Positions 1-7,570 of a stretch of 64,000 bases of DNA are shown in pieces. Location: the NCBI RefSeq assembly GCF_012103215.1, contig NZ_JAAVNE010000009.1:1-64000 (forward strand). The letters run 5' to 3'. The notes under the pieces were generated by a model. That model saw nothing but the letters and a program-made list of their open reading frames with translations, was not told the origin of the DNA and did no database searches. Every line of letters begins with the position of its first letter. Position 1 is the first letter of the stretch. Source of the DNA: Falsiroseomonas selenitidurans (GTDB lineage: Bacteria; Pseudomonadota; Alphaproteobacteria; Acetobacterales; Acetobacteraceae). The translations under genes were made by a program, and so were the position numbers.

Positions 1-138
1 GGTGCTGTGTGATGCCGCCACGGGCCGCGACGGCGCCACCTTCACCGCGCCCGCCGGCAGGGCGTGGAGCCGCCCGCCGGCCCGCAGCGCCCGCGCGGTA
101 TCGGCCGCCGGCTCGGCAGGAGCGGGGGGCGTCGTCAT
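1..138 (-). CDS. Truncated gene, possibly CheD (N-terminal 46 codons)
   Basis: An open frame starts at an ATG at position 138 and runs off the left edge without a stop, so only 46 residues are visible. The start overlaps the stop of the CheR gene in an ATGA junction, indicating translational coupling. The visible end of the fragment (LPAGAVKVAPSRP, then AASHST) resembles the stretch before the conserved LGSC block of the glutamine deamidase CheD, which modifies chemoreceptors. The diagnostic residues lie outside the window, so this is a guess supported mainly by the CheR neighbour. Another chemotaxis or signalling protein is equally possible. Confidence 0.35.
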   Translation of the reverse strand, partial: MTTPPAPAEPAADTARALRAGGRLHALPAGAVKVAPSRPVAASHST

Positions 139-962
139 GCCGCGCCCTCCCGCCGCCAGATGCCGACGAGGTCGCGCGACCAGGGGCGCAGGCCGATGTC
201 GCGCGGCGGCGAATCCGTGGCGCCGAGCAGCAGCGCCCCGCCCGGCCGCAGCGCCGCCACCAGCCGGCGCAGCACCGTCTGCCTTCCGTCCTCCGTCATG
301 TAGATCAGCACGTTGCGGCACAGGATCGCATCCGCCGCGGCGTCCGGCAGCACCGGATCCAGCAGGTTGGCGCGGCGGAAGACCGTGTTCGGGCGCAGCG
401 CCGCCACCGGCTCGAACCACCCCTCCGCGATGTCGAGCCAGGCGCGGTCGGCCACCGGCATCTCGCGCAGCGCATCGGGCGGGCCCAGCCGGTAGCGGGC
501 GGCCGACGCGGCTTCCAGCGCCGGGCGGCAGAGGTCGAGCCCCTCCACCCGCCAGTCGCTGCCGGTGCCGGCGGCGAGGATCGCGAGCGTCCAGGCCTCC
601 TCCCCCGTGGCGCAGCCGGCCGAGACCAGGCGCAGCGGCGCCGGGCCGCTGGCAAGCTGCGGCAGCACCTCGTGGCGGAATGCCTCGATCTGGCTGGCGG
701 CGCGGAACATCCGCGTCTCCTGCACCGTCACCGCATCCAGCAGCGCCGCCCAGTCCGGATGCTCGATGCCCGGCCGGTCCAGGGGCAGGCGGGCCAGCAG
801 CGGGGCGGCGCGCAGCAGGCGGTTGCGCAACACGTCGGAGGCGGCGAAGCCGGCCAGCCCCGCCAGCCGGTCCTGCACCGCGCCCAGCGCCGGCAGGGCG
901 GGCGGGATGCCACCGCGCGGGGCGGAATCGGGGGCCACGGCGTCCGCGGCGGCCTCCGTCAT
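135..962 (-). CDS. cheR: CheR-type protein-glutamate methyltransferase
   Basis: A 275-residue SAM-dependent methyltransferase that would methylate glutamates on chemoreceptors or receptor-like signalling proteins. The family's SAM-binding segment is visible as SAGCATGEEAWTLAI (usual form GEEPYSLA), and the C-terminal half carries CRNVLIYM, the typical RNVLIYF block. An N-terminal helical CheR_N-like segment precedes them. The ATG at 962 was chosen over an upstream in-frame start at 1034, which would overlap the preceding gene by 44 bases; a GAGGGG stretch sits just before it. The gene lies between an RsbW-like kinase and the truncated gene at the edge, suggesting a small signalling operon. 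No receptor or CheA is visible. Confidence 0.85.
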   Translation of the reverse strand: MTEAAADAVAPDSAPRGGIPPALPALGAVQDRLAGLAGFAASDVLRNRLLRAAPLLARLPLDRPGIEHPDWAALLDAVTVQETRMFRAASQIEAFRHEVLPQLASGPAPLRLVSAGCATGEEAWTLAILAAGTGSDWRVEGLDLCRPALEAASAARYRLGPPDALREMPVADRAWLDIAEGWFEPVAALRPNTVFRRANLLDPVLPDAAADAILCRNVLIYMTEDGRQTVLRRLVAALRPGGALLLGATDSPPRDIGLRPWSRDLVGIWRREGAA

Positions 963-990
963 GCCCCCTCGGCTGGCCGCCGCCACCGGA

Positions 991-1413
991 TCAGCCGGCC
1001 GCGTCCAGCACGGCGACCAGCCGGTTGCGGCCATCCTCCCGGCTGTAGCGCAGCGACTTGGTCATCTGCTGCACGAAATGCACGCCGAGTCCGCCGACAT
1101 CGCGGTCCTCCAGCGCCGCCTCGGTATCCGGCGCCGCCTTGGCCAGGGGGTCGAAGGGGCGGCCGTCATCCTCCACGGTGGCGATCACCTCCTCGCCCTC
1201 CTGCCGCACGGTCACGGCGACGAAGGTGGCGGCCCCCGGCCCGGTGCTGCCATGCATGGCGACATTGGCGGCGAGTTCCTCCACCACCACGGCAAGCCGG
1301 TGCGCGGCCTTGGGCGACAGGGATGCCGCCTCGGCAAAGCCCTCCAGCGCGTCCAACAGGCGCGTCACCTCGTCCGTTTCGGGCGGAATGGTCAGGGCAA
1401 GCGCTGGCGGCAC
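991..1413 (-). CDS. RsbW-like anti-sigma factor / serine kinase (GHKL ATPase)
   Basis: A 140-residue single-domain GHKL ATP-binding protein of the RsbW/SpoIIAB type, which in partner-switching systems binds a sigma factor or phosphorylates an STAS antagonist. The N-box is VEELAANVAMHG near residues 45-56, the G1 box is DDGRPFDP, and the G2 box is GGLGVHFV. There is no receiver or membrane segment. It lies 28 bases upstream of cheR on the same strand and probably heads the operon. No STAS or PP2C partner is in view, so its target is unknown. Confidence 0.8.
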   Translation of the reverse strand: MPPALALTIPPETDEVTRLLDALEGFAEAASLSPKAAHRLAVVVEELAANVAMHGSTGPGAATFVAVTVRQEGEEVIATVEDDGRPFDPLAKAAPDTEAALEDRDVGGLGVHFVQQMTKSLRYSREDGRNRLVAVLDAAG

Positions 1414-1596
1414 GTCCGTGCTCTCTTTCTAGCCGAGTGGCGCAAGCCTAGCCGTGCGGCGCGCGCTTGTCGCGTCCCCCCACCCTGCCGCCGGCCAGCG
1501 CAAACTGGACCCGGAAGGCTGGTTCGGCCAGATTGAGGCAACAGATTGATTTTCCTGAGTTTGTGACCAAAGCATGACAGCATCACGGCATCCGGC

Positions 1597-3198
1597 ATGG
1601 AGGTGATCGGCGCCCTGCTCGGCGGGATTGGCCTGTTCCTCCTCGGGATCAAGGGACTTTCCGCCAATCTCCAGGCCCTGGCGGGGCCGCGGATGCGCAG
1701 CGTCGTGGCGCGGGCAACGCGCGGCAAGCTGGCCAGCGCCGCCACCGGGCTGCTGCTCGGCGGCCTGACGCAGAGCAGCAACGCCGTGACCTTCATCGTC
1801 ACCGCCATGGTACAGGCGCGGGTCCTGTCGCTGCACCGGGCCCTGCCGATCGTCGCCTTCGCCAATCCCGGGACGGCGGGGCTGGTGCTGCTGGCCACCG
1901 TGGATATCCGCCTGGCGGTGCTGTGGCTGGTGGGGCTGGTCGGGCTGACCAGCGCGCTGGACCTCGACCGCGACGGCCGGCTCAAGCCGGCACTCGGCGC
2001 GCTGCTCGGGCTCGGGCTGATGTTCCTGGGCCTGGATCTGATGAAGACCACCGCGCTGCCGCTGCGCGACCTGGCCGCCCTGGGCCAGCTGACCGGCCTG
2101 GCCGGGCTGGCGCTGCCCTTCCTGGCCGCGGCGGGGGTGACGCTGCTGACGCAATCCTCCTCCACCGTCGCCATCCTGGCGCTGACGCTGCATGGCAGCG
2201 GGCTGATGACGCTGGAGCAGACGGCGCTGGCGGTCTACGGCGCCTCGCTCGGCTCGGGCGGCGCCGTGCTGATGCTCTCGGCCAGCCTCACCGGCAGCGC
2301 GCGGCGGCTGGCGCTGTTCCAGGCCCTGGTGAAGGCGGCCGGCGTGCTGCTGTTCCTGCTGCTTTTCGTGGTGGAGCATCTGGCCGGCGCCGGGCTGGTG
2401 CTGAGCCTGACCGAAATGCTGGCGGCGGATGCGCAGCACCGGATCGGGCTGTTGTTCCTGCTGCTGCAACTGGCTACCGCCTTGCCCGGACTGGCCCCCG
2501 CCGCGCCGCTGGAGCGCCTGCTGGCGCAGCTTTCGCCGGACAGCCCGGCGGAAACCGCGGCGCGGCCGCAATACCTGTACGAACGCGCGCTGGACCACCC
2601 GCCGACGGCGCTGGACCTGGTGGCGCTGGAGCAGCAGCGCCTGGCGGAGCGGCTGCCCGCCCTGGTCGATGCGCTGCGGGCGGAGCCGGAACTGGCGGGA
2701 AGCCGGCGGAAGGAGTTGCTGGAGGCCGGTGCGGCGCTGGAGGCGGCGGTGCAATCCTTCCTGGCGGAGGTGCTGGCCCGCGGCGGCGATCGGGCGCAGC
2801 TGGACCGCGCCGTGGCGCTGGAGGCCGCCAATGGCGGGCTGGCGGCGCTGCGCGAGACGCTGGGGGAATTCGCCACCAGCCTGGAAGCCTGCATCGCCGA
2901 TGCGCCGGCGCTGCGCGCCCCGCTGCAGGCGCTGGCCGAGGCGCTGCACCTGCTGCTCGGTCAATTGGCGGAGCTGGCGGCCGGCGGCGACGCCGAGGAT
3001 GCGACCATGCTGCGCCGGCTGACGGATGATCGCGGCGAGATGATGAACCGCCTGCGCCGCCGCCTGGCGCAGCAGGAGCCGGACCTGCCGATGGCGGCGC
3101 GCAGCCTGCTGTTCGCGACCACCGCGCAGTTCGAGCGCGCGGTGTGGCTGGTGCGCCGCCAGGCCCTGCTGCTGCGCCCGGAACCCGCCGGCGGCTGA
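1597..3198 (+). CDS. Na/Pi cotransporter family protein with PhoU-like tail
   Basis: A 533-residue inner-membrane protein of the NptA/YjbB family, which moves phosphate using sodium. The two inverted Na_Pi_cotrans repeats are marked by LTQSSNAV near residue 58 and LTQSSSTV near residue 186, the paired QSS signature that forms the substrate site. Roughly eight to nine hydrophobic helices occupy residues 1-300. The remaining part is a soluble alpha-helical domain rich in Leu, Ala and Glu, as in PhoU-fused members. The start gives the canonical hydrophobic N-terminus; no strong Shine-Dalgarno precedes it. The gene is monocistronic and ends at a strong hairpin. Confidence 0.88.
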   Translation: MEVIGALLGGIGLFLLGIKGLSANLQALAGPRMRSVVARATRGKLASAATGLLLGGLTQSSNAVTFIVTAMVQARVLSLHRALPIVAFANPGTAGLVLLATVDIRLAVLWLVGLVGLTSALDLDRDGRLKPALGALLGLGLMFLGLDLMKTTALPLRDLAALGQLTGLAGLALPFLAAAGVTLLTQSSSTVAILALTLHGSGLMTLEQTALAVYGASLGSGGAVLMLSASLTGSARRLALFQALVKAAGVLLFLLLFVVEHLAGAGLVLSLTEMLAADAQHRIGLLFLLLQLATALPGLAPAAPLERLLAQLSPDSPAETAARPQYLYERALDHPPTALDLVALEQQRLAERLPALVDALRAEPELAGSRRKELLEAGAALEAAVQSFLAEVLARGGDRAQLDRAVALEAANGGLAALRETLGEFATSLEACIADAPALRAPLQALAEALHLLLGQLAELAAGGDAEDATMLRRLTDDRGEMMNRLRRRLAQQEPDLPMAARSLLFATTAQFERAVWLVRRQALLLRPEPAGG

Positions 3199-3200
3199 GG

Positions 3201-3224
3201 CCTGAAGTGCTTCGGCACTTCAGG
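3201..3224. terminator. Bidirectional terminator hairpin with UUCG loop
   Basis: CCTGAAGTGC and GCACTTCAGG form a perfect 10-bp stem around a TTCG tetraloop. It begins 3 bases after the Na/Pi gene and 10 bases before the end of the convergent molybdoenzyme gene, so it can serve both strands. There is no clear T-run. Confidence 0.85.
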
Positions 3225-3233
3225 CGCCGGGCA

Positions 3234-5576
3234 TCAGCCCGCCAGCGCGCGCCAGACGCGTTCCGGCGTCAGCGGCATGTCGATATGCGCCACCCCCAGC
3301 GCATCGCAGGCCGCCGAGACGATGGCCGGCGGTGCGCCGCAGGCGCCCCCCTCCCCGGCCCCCTTCACGCCCAGCTCGTTGATCGGCGTGGGCACGATGT
3401 TGAAGCCGATGGCCAGGTCCGGCAGGTCCGCCGCGCGCGGCATGGCATAGTCCTGGAAGGTCGCGGTCAGGAACTGGCCGGAATCGTTGTCGTACAGCGC
3501 ATGTTCCAGCACCGCCTGGCCCAGCCCCTGGGCGATGCCGCCATGCGACTGGCCATGCACCAGCATCGGGTTGATGACATTGCCCACATCATCCACCGCG
3601 GCGTAGCGGTCCACCGTCAGCAGCCCGGTCTCCGGGTCGATCTCCACCTCCGCCACATGGCAGCCATTGGGGAAGTTGCATTCCGTGCTGCGCTTGTAGA
3701 GCACGCGTTCATCGAGCCCCGGCTCATCGCCTTCCGGCAGCTTCGCCGGATCCTGCGCCGCGGACGCCACCTGCTGCCAGGTCACGGCGAGGTCGGTTCC
3801 CGCCACGCTGAAGCGGCCGGCATGGAACTCGATATCCGCGACGCCCGCCTCCAGCAGATGCGCCGCGATGCGCTTCGCCTTGGCCAGCACGGCTTCCGAG
3901 GCACGCGAGGTCGCCACGCCGCCCATCTGGGAGGATCGCGACCCGCCGGTGCCGAAGCCCTGCTCCACCGTGTCCGTGTCGCCCTGCACCAGCTCGATAT
4001 CCTCGAAGGGAATGCCGAGGCGGGCATGGACGATCTGGGCGAAGGCGGTCTCATGCCCCTGGCCGTGGCTGAAGGTGCCGACATGCAGCCGCACCTTGCC
4101 GTCCGCCCCCATGTTCAGCCGCGCCCATTCCTGCGGCTGGCCGCCGGATGCCTCGATGAAATAGCCGATGCCGCGGCCGCGCTTCTTCCCCTTGGCCTCC
4201 GAGGCCGCGCGACGCGCCGCGAAGCCGGTCCAGTCCGCGAGGTCGAGCGCCATCTGCTGCGTGCCGGCGAAATCGCCGCTGTCCAGCTCGTTGCCCACGC
4301 AGTTGACGTAGGGCATCTGGTCCGGGCGGATGTAGTTGCGGCGGCGGATCTCGTCCTTCTCCAGCCCGAACAGCGCGGCGCCCACATCCAGCAGGCGCTC
4401 CACCGTATAGGCGATCTCCGGCCGCCCGGCGCCGCGATAGGCATCGGTGGAATGGGTGTTGGTGAAGACGCATTGCACCTGCAGGTTCACCGCCTGCAGG
4501 TCATAGACCGTGCCGGCGATGCGCGCGCCGGCGACGGTGGGGATGCGCGGGCCGAAATCGAACAGGTAGGCGCCCATCGCCGCCATGGTCTTCGTGCGCA
4601 TGCCCAGCGCCTTGCCCTGCGCGTCGAAGGCCATTTCCGCCCGGGTCACATGGTCGCGGCCATGCGGGTCGGACAGGAAGGTCTCCGTGCGGTCGGCGCG
4701 CCACTTCACCGGCCGCCCCAGCTTCTTCGCCGCCCACAGCACCATGGCGGATTCGGGAAAATTCTTGCCGCGCAGGCCGAAGCCGCCGCCGACATCGCGG
4801 GAGACGACGCGCAGCTTCTCCATCGGCACCTTGAAGATGAACCTCGCCAGCGATTCCCGCACGCGGATCACGCCCTGGCTCGGGCTGTACAGCTCGTAGC
4901 GGTCGCGCTCGGTTTCGAAGGCGCCGACGGCGACGCGGGGTTCCATCGGGTTGCCGACCAGGCGGTTCTGCACCAGCTCCACCTTCGCCACCTTCGCGGC
5001 GCGGGCGAAGGCGGCGTCCGTCTCCGCTTCCCGGCCGTTGGACCAGGTGACGCAGAGGTTGCTGCCGCGCTCCGGCCAGATCACCGGCGCCGCCGCATCC
5101 AGCGCGCGGGCGGTGTCGGTCACCGCCGGCAGCATCTCGTAGTCGATCGCGACCAACTCCGCCGCATCCGCCGCCTGGGCGCGGGTCTCCGCGATGATGG
5201 CCACCACGGGGTCGCCGACGAAGCGCACGGCTTCCGTCTGCAGGATGGCGCGTGGCGGGGCGAACAGCGGCGGCGTGCCGGCCATCGGCGGCACCTCCAC
5301 CATCACCGGGAACAGGCCGAGCCCATCCGCCGCCGCGTCGTGGCCGGTCAGCACCAGCAGCACGCCGGGCGCGGCGCTGGCCGCGCTGGTGTCGATGGAC
5401 AGGATGCGCGCATGGGCATGCGGGCTGCGCAGGATGACCAGATGCGCCTGGCCGGCCAGGTCGATGTCGTCGGTATAGGTGCCGCGGCCGGTCAGCAGCC
5501 GCACATCCTCCTTCCGCCGCACCGGCTGGCCGATGCCGAACTGGTCTTCGCCGGTCTGCGTGCCGATCGCGTCCAT
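3234..5576 (-). CDS. Xanthine dehydrogenase/CODH-family molybdopterin-binding large subunit (form II CoxL-like)
   Basis: A 780-residue molybdenum hydroxylase large subunit. Family members oxidise aldehydes, purines or N-heterocycles with a Mo-pterin cofactor, usually as an L-M-S complex. The motif AYRGAGRPE near residue 380 is of the form II type rather than the AYRCSFR of true CO dehydrogenase, so CO oxidation is unlikely. A GEGG segment near residue 742 carries the catalytic glutamate, and several Gly-rich pterin loops are present. It is the last gene of the eleven-gene operon, 14 bases after the flavoprotein. The FAD (CoxM) and 2Fe-2S (CoxS) subunits are absent from the operon, which is unusual. 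The substrate is unknown. Confidence 0.9.
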   Translation of the reverse strand: MDAIGTQTGEDQFGIGQPVRRKEDVRLLTGRGTYTDDIDLAGQAHLVILRSPHAHARILSIDTSAASAAPGVLLVLTGHDAAADGLGLFPVMVEVPPMAGTPPLFAPPRAILQTEAVRFVGDPVVAIIAETRAQAADAAELVAIDYEMLPAVTDTARALDAAAPVIWPERGSNLCVTWSNGREAETDAAFARAAKVAKVELVQNRLVGNPMEPRVAVGAFETERDRYELYSPSQGVIRVRESLARFIFKVPMEKLRVVSRDVGGGFGLRGKNFPESAMVLWAAKKLGRPVKWRADRTETFLSDPHGRDHVTRAEMAFDAQGKALGMRTKTMAAMGAYLFDFGPRIPTVAGARIAGTVYDLQAVNLQVQCVFTNTHSTDAYRGAGRPEIAYTVERLLDVGAALFGLEKDEIRRRNYIRPDQMPYVNCVGNELDSGDFAGTQQMALDLADWTGFAARRAASEAKGKKRGRGIGYFIEASGGQPQEWARLNMGADGKVRLHVGTFSHGQGHETAFAQIVHARLGIPFEDIELVQGDTDTVEQGFGTGGSRSSQMGGVATSRASEAVLAKAKRIAAHLLEAGVADIEFHAGRFSVAGTDLAVTWQQVASAAQDPAKLPEGDEPGLDERVLYKRSTECNFPNGCHVAEVEIDPETGLLTVDRYAAVDDVGNVINPMLVHGQSHGGIAQGLGQAVLEHALYDNDSGQFLTATFQDYAMPRAADLPDLAIGFNIVPTPINELGVKGAGEGGACGAPPAIVSAACDALGVAHIDMPLTPERVWRALAG

Positions 5577-5590
5577 GCCTGTCCGTTCCC

Positions 5591-6979
5591 TTATCCGCGC
5601 CCGAGCGAAGCGGCCTGCTCGCCGGCGATCCGGCCGAGCGTCACCGCGCTGAGCAACCCATTGCCCGACAGATAACCCGAAGCGTCCGGCCCGGATACGC
5701 CACAGGCCGCACCGCCGGCGGCGAAGAGATTCGGGATGACCCCGCCTTCGGCAAGCCGCACCCGGGCGCGATCATCGACCACCATCCCGCCCTGGCTGTG
5801 GAACAGGGCGGCGGTGACGCGCACGGCGCAGTAGGGCGGCGCCAGCGGGGCGACACCGGCCCAGCTGCGACCGAAGCCGTCGGTCACGCCGGCCTGCTTC
5901 AGCGCGGCAACGGACGCCATGGCGGATTCCAGCGGCAGCTTCGTGATCCGCGCCAGCTCCTCCACGCTGTCCGCCACCAGCACCGCACCCTGCGCCTCTG
6001 CCTGCCGGAAATCCTCGAATTGCCGCGTGATGCCGGCGATGCGCTGGTCAAAGATGTCCCAGGCGATATGGCCGGGCTGGCCCATCACGGCGCGGCCGGC
6101 CTCGGAATAGCCGCTGGCCTCGTTCCAGAAGCGCTCGCCGGCGGCGTTGAGCTGGAAGCCGCCTTCCATGATGACGGCCCAGGAGACCAGGATGCCCTGC
6201 GGATGCGCGATGGAGCCGTGGCCCTGGTGGCCCGTCATGTCGCGCAATGCGGCGCCCAGCGCCTCGCCCCAGGCCAGCGCCTCGCCCTCATTGCCCGGAT
6301 GGCCGAAATAGACCGCCTCGGCCAGCTCCGGAATGTAGCGCGCGACCAGCGCCTTGTTGCCGGCATAGCCGCAGCAGGCGAGCACGATGGCGCGCGCACC
6401 GATACGCTCCCGCGTGCCATCCGGCCGCTCTGCCACCAGGCCGCGGATCGCGCCGTGCTGGTCCATCACCAGCGTGGTGACGCGCGCTTCGGTCAGCAGC
6501 GGCACCCCGGCGGCCTCCGCCGCGGCGCGCAGCCGGTCCACCAGCTCCGCGCCGCTGCGGCTTGGCAGGCCGTGCATGCGGCGGTGGCTGTGGCCGGGAT
6601 AGTCGAAATCATGCACCACGCTGAAATCGAGGCCATGCACATCGGCCAGCCATTCCAGCGTCGGCGCCGCCTCCCGCGCCACGGTGGCCACCGTGCCGGG
6701 CTCGGCCTCGCCATGCGCCTTGCGCTGGATGTCGGCGGCGAAGGTCTCGGCGTCATCCGCGATGCCATGGGCGCGCTGGAACCGCGTGCCGGCGGCCGGG
6801 ATCAGCCCGGCGGAGAGCGAGGTGCTGCCGCGCGGCACCGCATCGCGCTCCAGCACCAGCGGCTCCACCCCCTCGGCGCGGCAGGCCAGCGCCGCGACCA
6901 GCCCGGCGGCACCGGCGCCGATGATGGCGACCGGCACCTCCGCCTCGAAGACCGGGTCCTGCTCACGGCTGATGCTCAT
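5591..6979 (-). CDS. FAD-dependent oxidoreductase (fumarate reductase/ketosteroid dehydrogenase family)
   Basis: A 462-residue flavoprotein with the ADP-binding motif GAGAAGLVAAL near residue 20 and an acidic residue (LER) about 20 residues later. A GSTSLSAG segment and a C-terminal FAD block ending in SGNGLLSAVTLGRIAGEQAA follow, as in the fumarate reductase/urocanate reductase/KstD superfamily. No signal peptide is visible, so it is probably cytoplasmic. The ATG at 6979 overlaps the upstream hydrolase stop by ATGA; a longer in-frame start at 7204 lies inside that gene and gives Arg-rich non-homologous sequence. The substrate cannot be assigned. The operon suggests reduction or dehydrogenation of the compound imported by the Liv system. 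Confidence 0.85.
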   Translation of the reverse strand: MSISREQDPVFEAEVPVAIIGAGAAGLVAALACRAEGVEPLVLERDAVPRGSTSLSAGLIPAAGTRFQRAHGIADDAETFAADIQRKAHGEAEPGTVATVAREAAPTLEWLADVHGLDFSVVHDFDYPGHSHRRMHGLPSRSGAELVDRLRAAAEAAGVPLLTEARVTTLVMDQHGAIRGLVAERPDGTRERIGARAIVLACCGYAGNKALVARYIPELAEAVYFGHPGNEGEALAWGEALGAALRDMTGHQGHGSIAHPQGILVSWAVIMEGGFQLNAAGERFWNEASGYSEAGRAVMGQPGHIAWDIFDQRIAGITRQFEDFRQAEAQGAVLVADSVEELARITKLPLESAMASVAALKQAGVTDGFGRSWAGVAPLAPPYCAVRVTAALFHSQGGMVVDDRARVRLAEGGVIPNLFAAGGAACGVSGPDASGYLSGNGLLSAVTLGRIAGEQAASLGRG

Positions 6980-7566
6980 GGCAGCTTCGCCAGCTCGGCG
7001 GCGACGGTGCTGATCTTCGCGACGGGGCGCAGCGCCTCGATGGCGGTTTCGTGCACGGTGCGGGAAAAGGCGGCGCAGGCATCCTCCAGCACCGTCACCT
7101 CGAACTCCCGCACATGTGCGCCGCGCACGGTCGACGCCACGCCGCCATTGGTGACGATTCCCGCCACCAGCAGTTTCCTGATGCCGGCTTTTCGGAGAAT
7201 CCATTCCAGGCGGGTCTGGTAGAAGGCGTCATAGCCCACCTTCTCCACCGGCAGGTCCGAGGGCGCGAGCTCCTCCACCACCGCATGGCCCCAGCTGCCC
7301 TGCACGAAATCACCCTTCTTCAGGAAGGGCCGCAGGTGCCGCAGATGCGGGTCGATGAAAGGCTCGCCGCCCTTGCCGGTGAACAGGGTGAAGTGGGTGG
7401 AAGCGATCCAGCCGCCCCGCTCCCGCACCCGGTCCGCCAGCGGCTTCAGCCGGGCGGGAATCGCGGCGATCTCCGCCGCCCCCTGCCCGGCGCGGCCATA
7501 GGCGCCATCGGGATGGATGAAGTCGTTCTGCAGGTCGCACAGCAGCAGCGCGGTGTCGGACAGCAT
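6976..7566 (-). CDS. Isochorismatase-fold hydrolase lacking the catalytic cysteine
   Basis: A 196-residue protein of the cysteine hydrolase/isochorismatase superfamily, whose members include nicotinamidase and N-carbamoylsarcosine amidase. The triad Asp is in LCDLQNDF (D11) and the Lys in VEKVGYDAF (K109). The position that is normally Cys in TNxCVxxT reads TNGGVAST, with Gly at about residue 142. True isochorismatases such as PhzD also lack this Cys, so a non-amidase reaction or a different mechanism is plausible. The start at 7566 is 4 bases after the HyuA stop. Its place next to HyuA/HyuB would fit an N-carbamoyl hydrolase step, but the missing nucleophile argues against the standard chemistry. 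Confidence 0.85.
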   Translation of the reverse strand: MLSDTALLLCDLQNDFIHPDGAYGRAGQGAAEIAAIPARLKPLADRVRERGGWIASTHFTLFTGKGGEPFIDPHLRHLRPFLKKGDFVQGSWGHAVVEELAPSDLPVEKVGYDAFYQTRLEWILRKAGIRKLLVAGIVTNGGVASTVRGAHVREFEVTVLEDACAAFSRTVHETAIEALRPVAKISTVAAELAKLP

Positions 7567-7570
7567 GGCG

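Noticed and set aside
1574..1591. PHO-box-like sequence (ATGACAG-CATC-ACGGCAT, reverse orientation) upstream of the Na/Pi symporter
   Set aside because: Only one half-site is good, the other matches at about four of seven positions, and the site lies directly before the start codon where an activator would not bind.
3234..5576. Carbon monoxide dehydrogenase CoxL
   Set aside because: The loop is AYRGAGRPE instead of the AYRCSFR of true CO dehydrogenase, and coxM/coxS are absent.
3144..5675. 843-codon plus-strand open frame opposite the molybdoenzyme
   Set aside because: It is the antisense shadow of a well-supported gene; it is His/Arg-rich and shows no family motifs.
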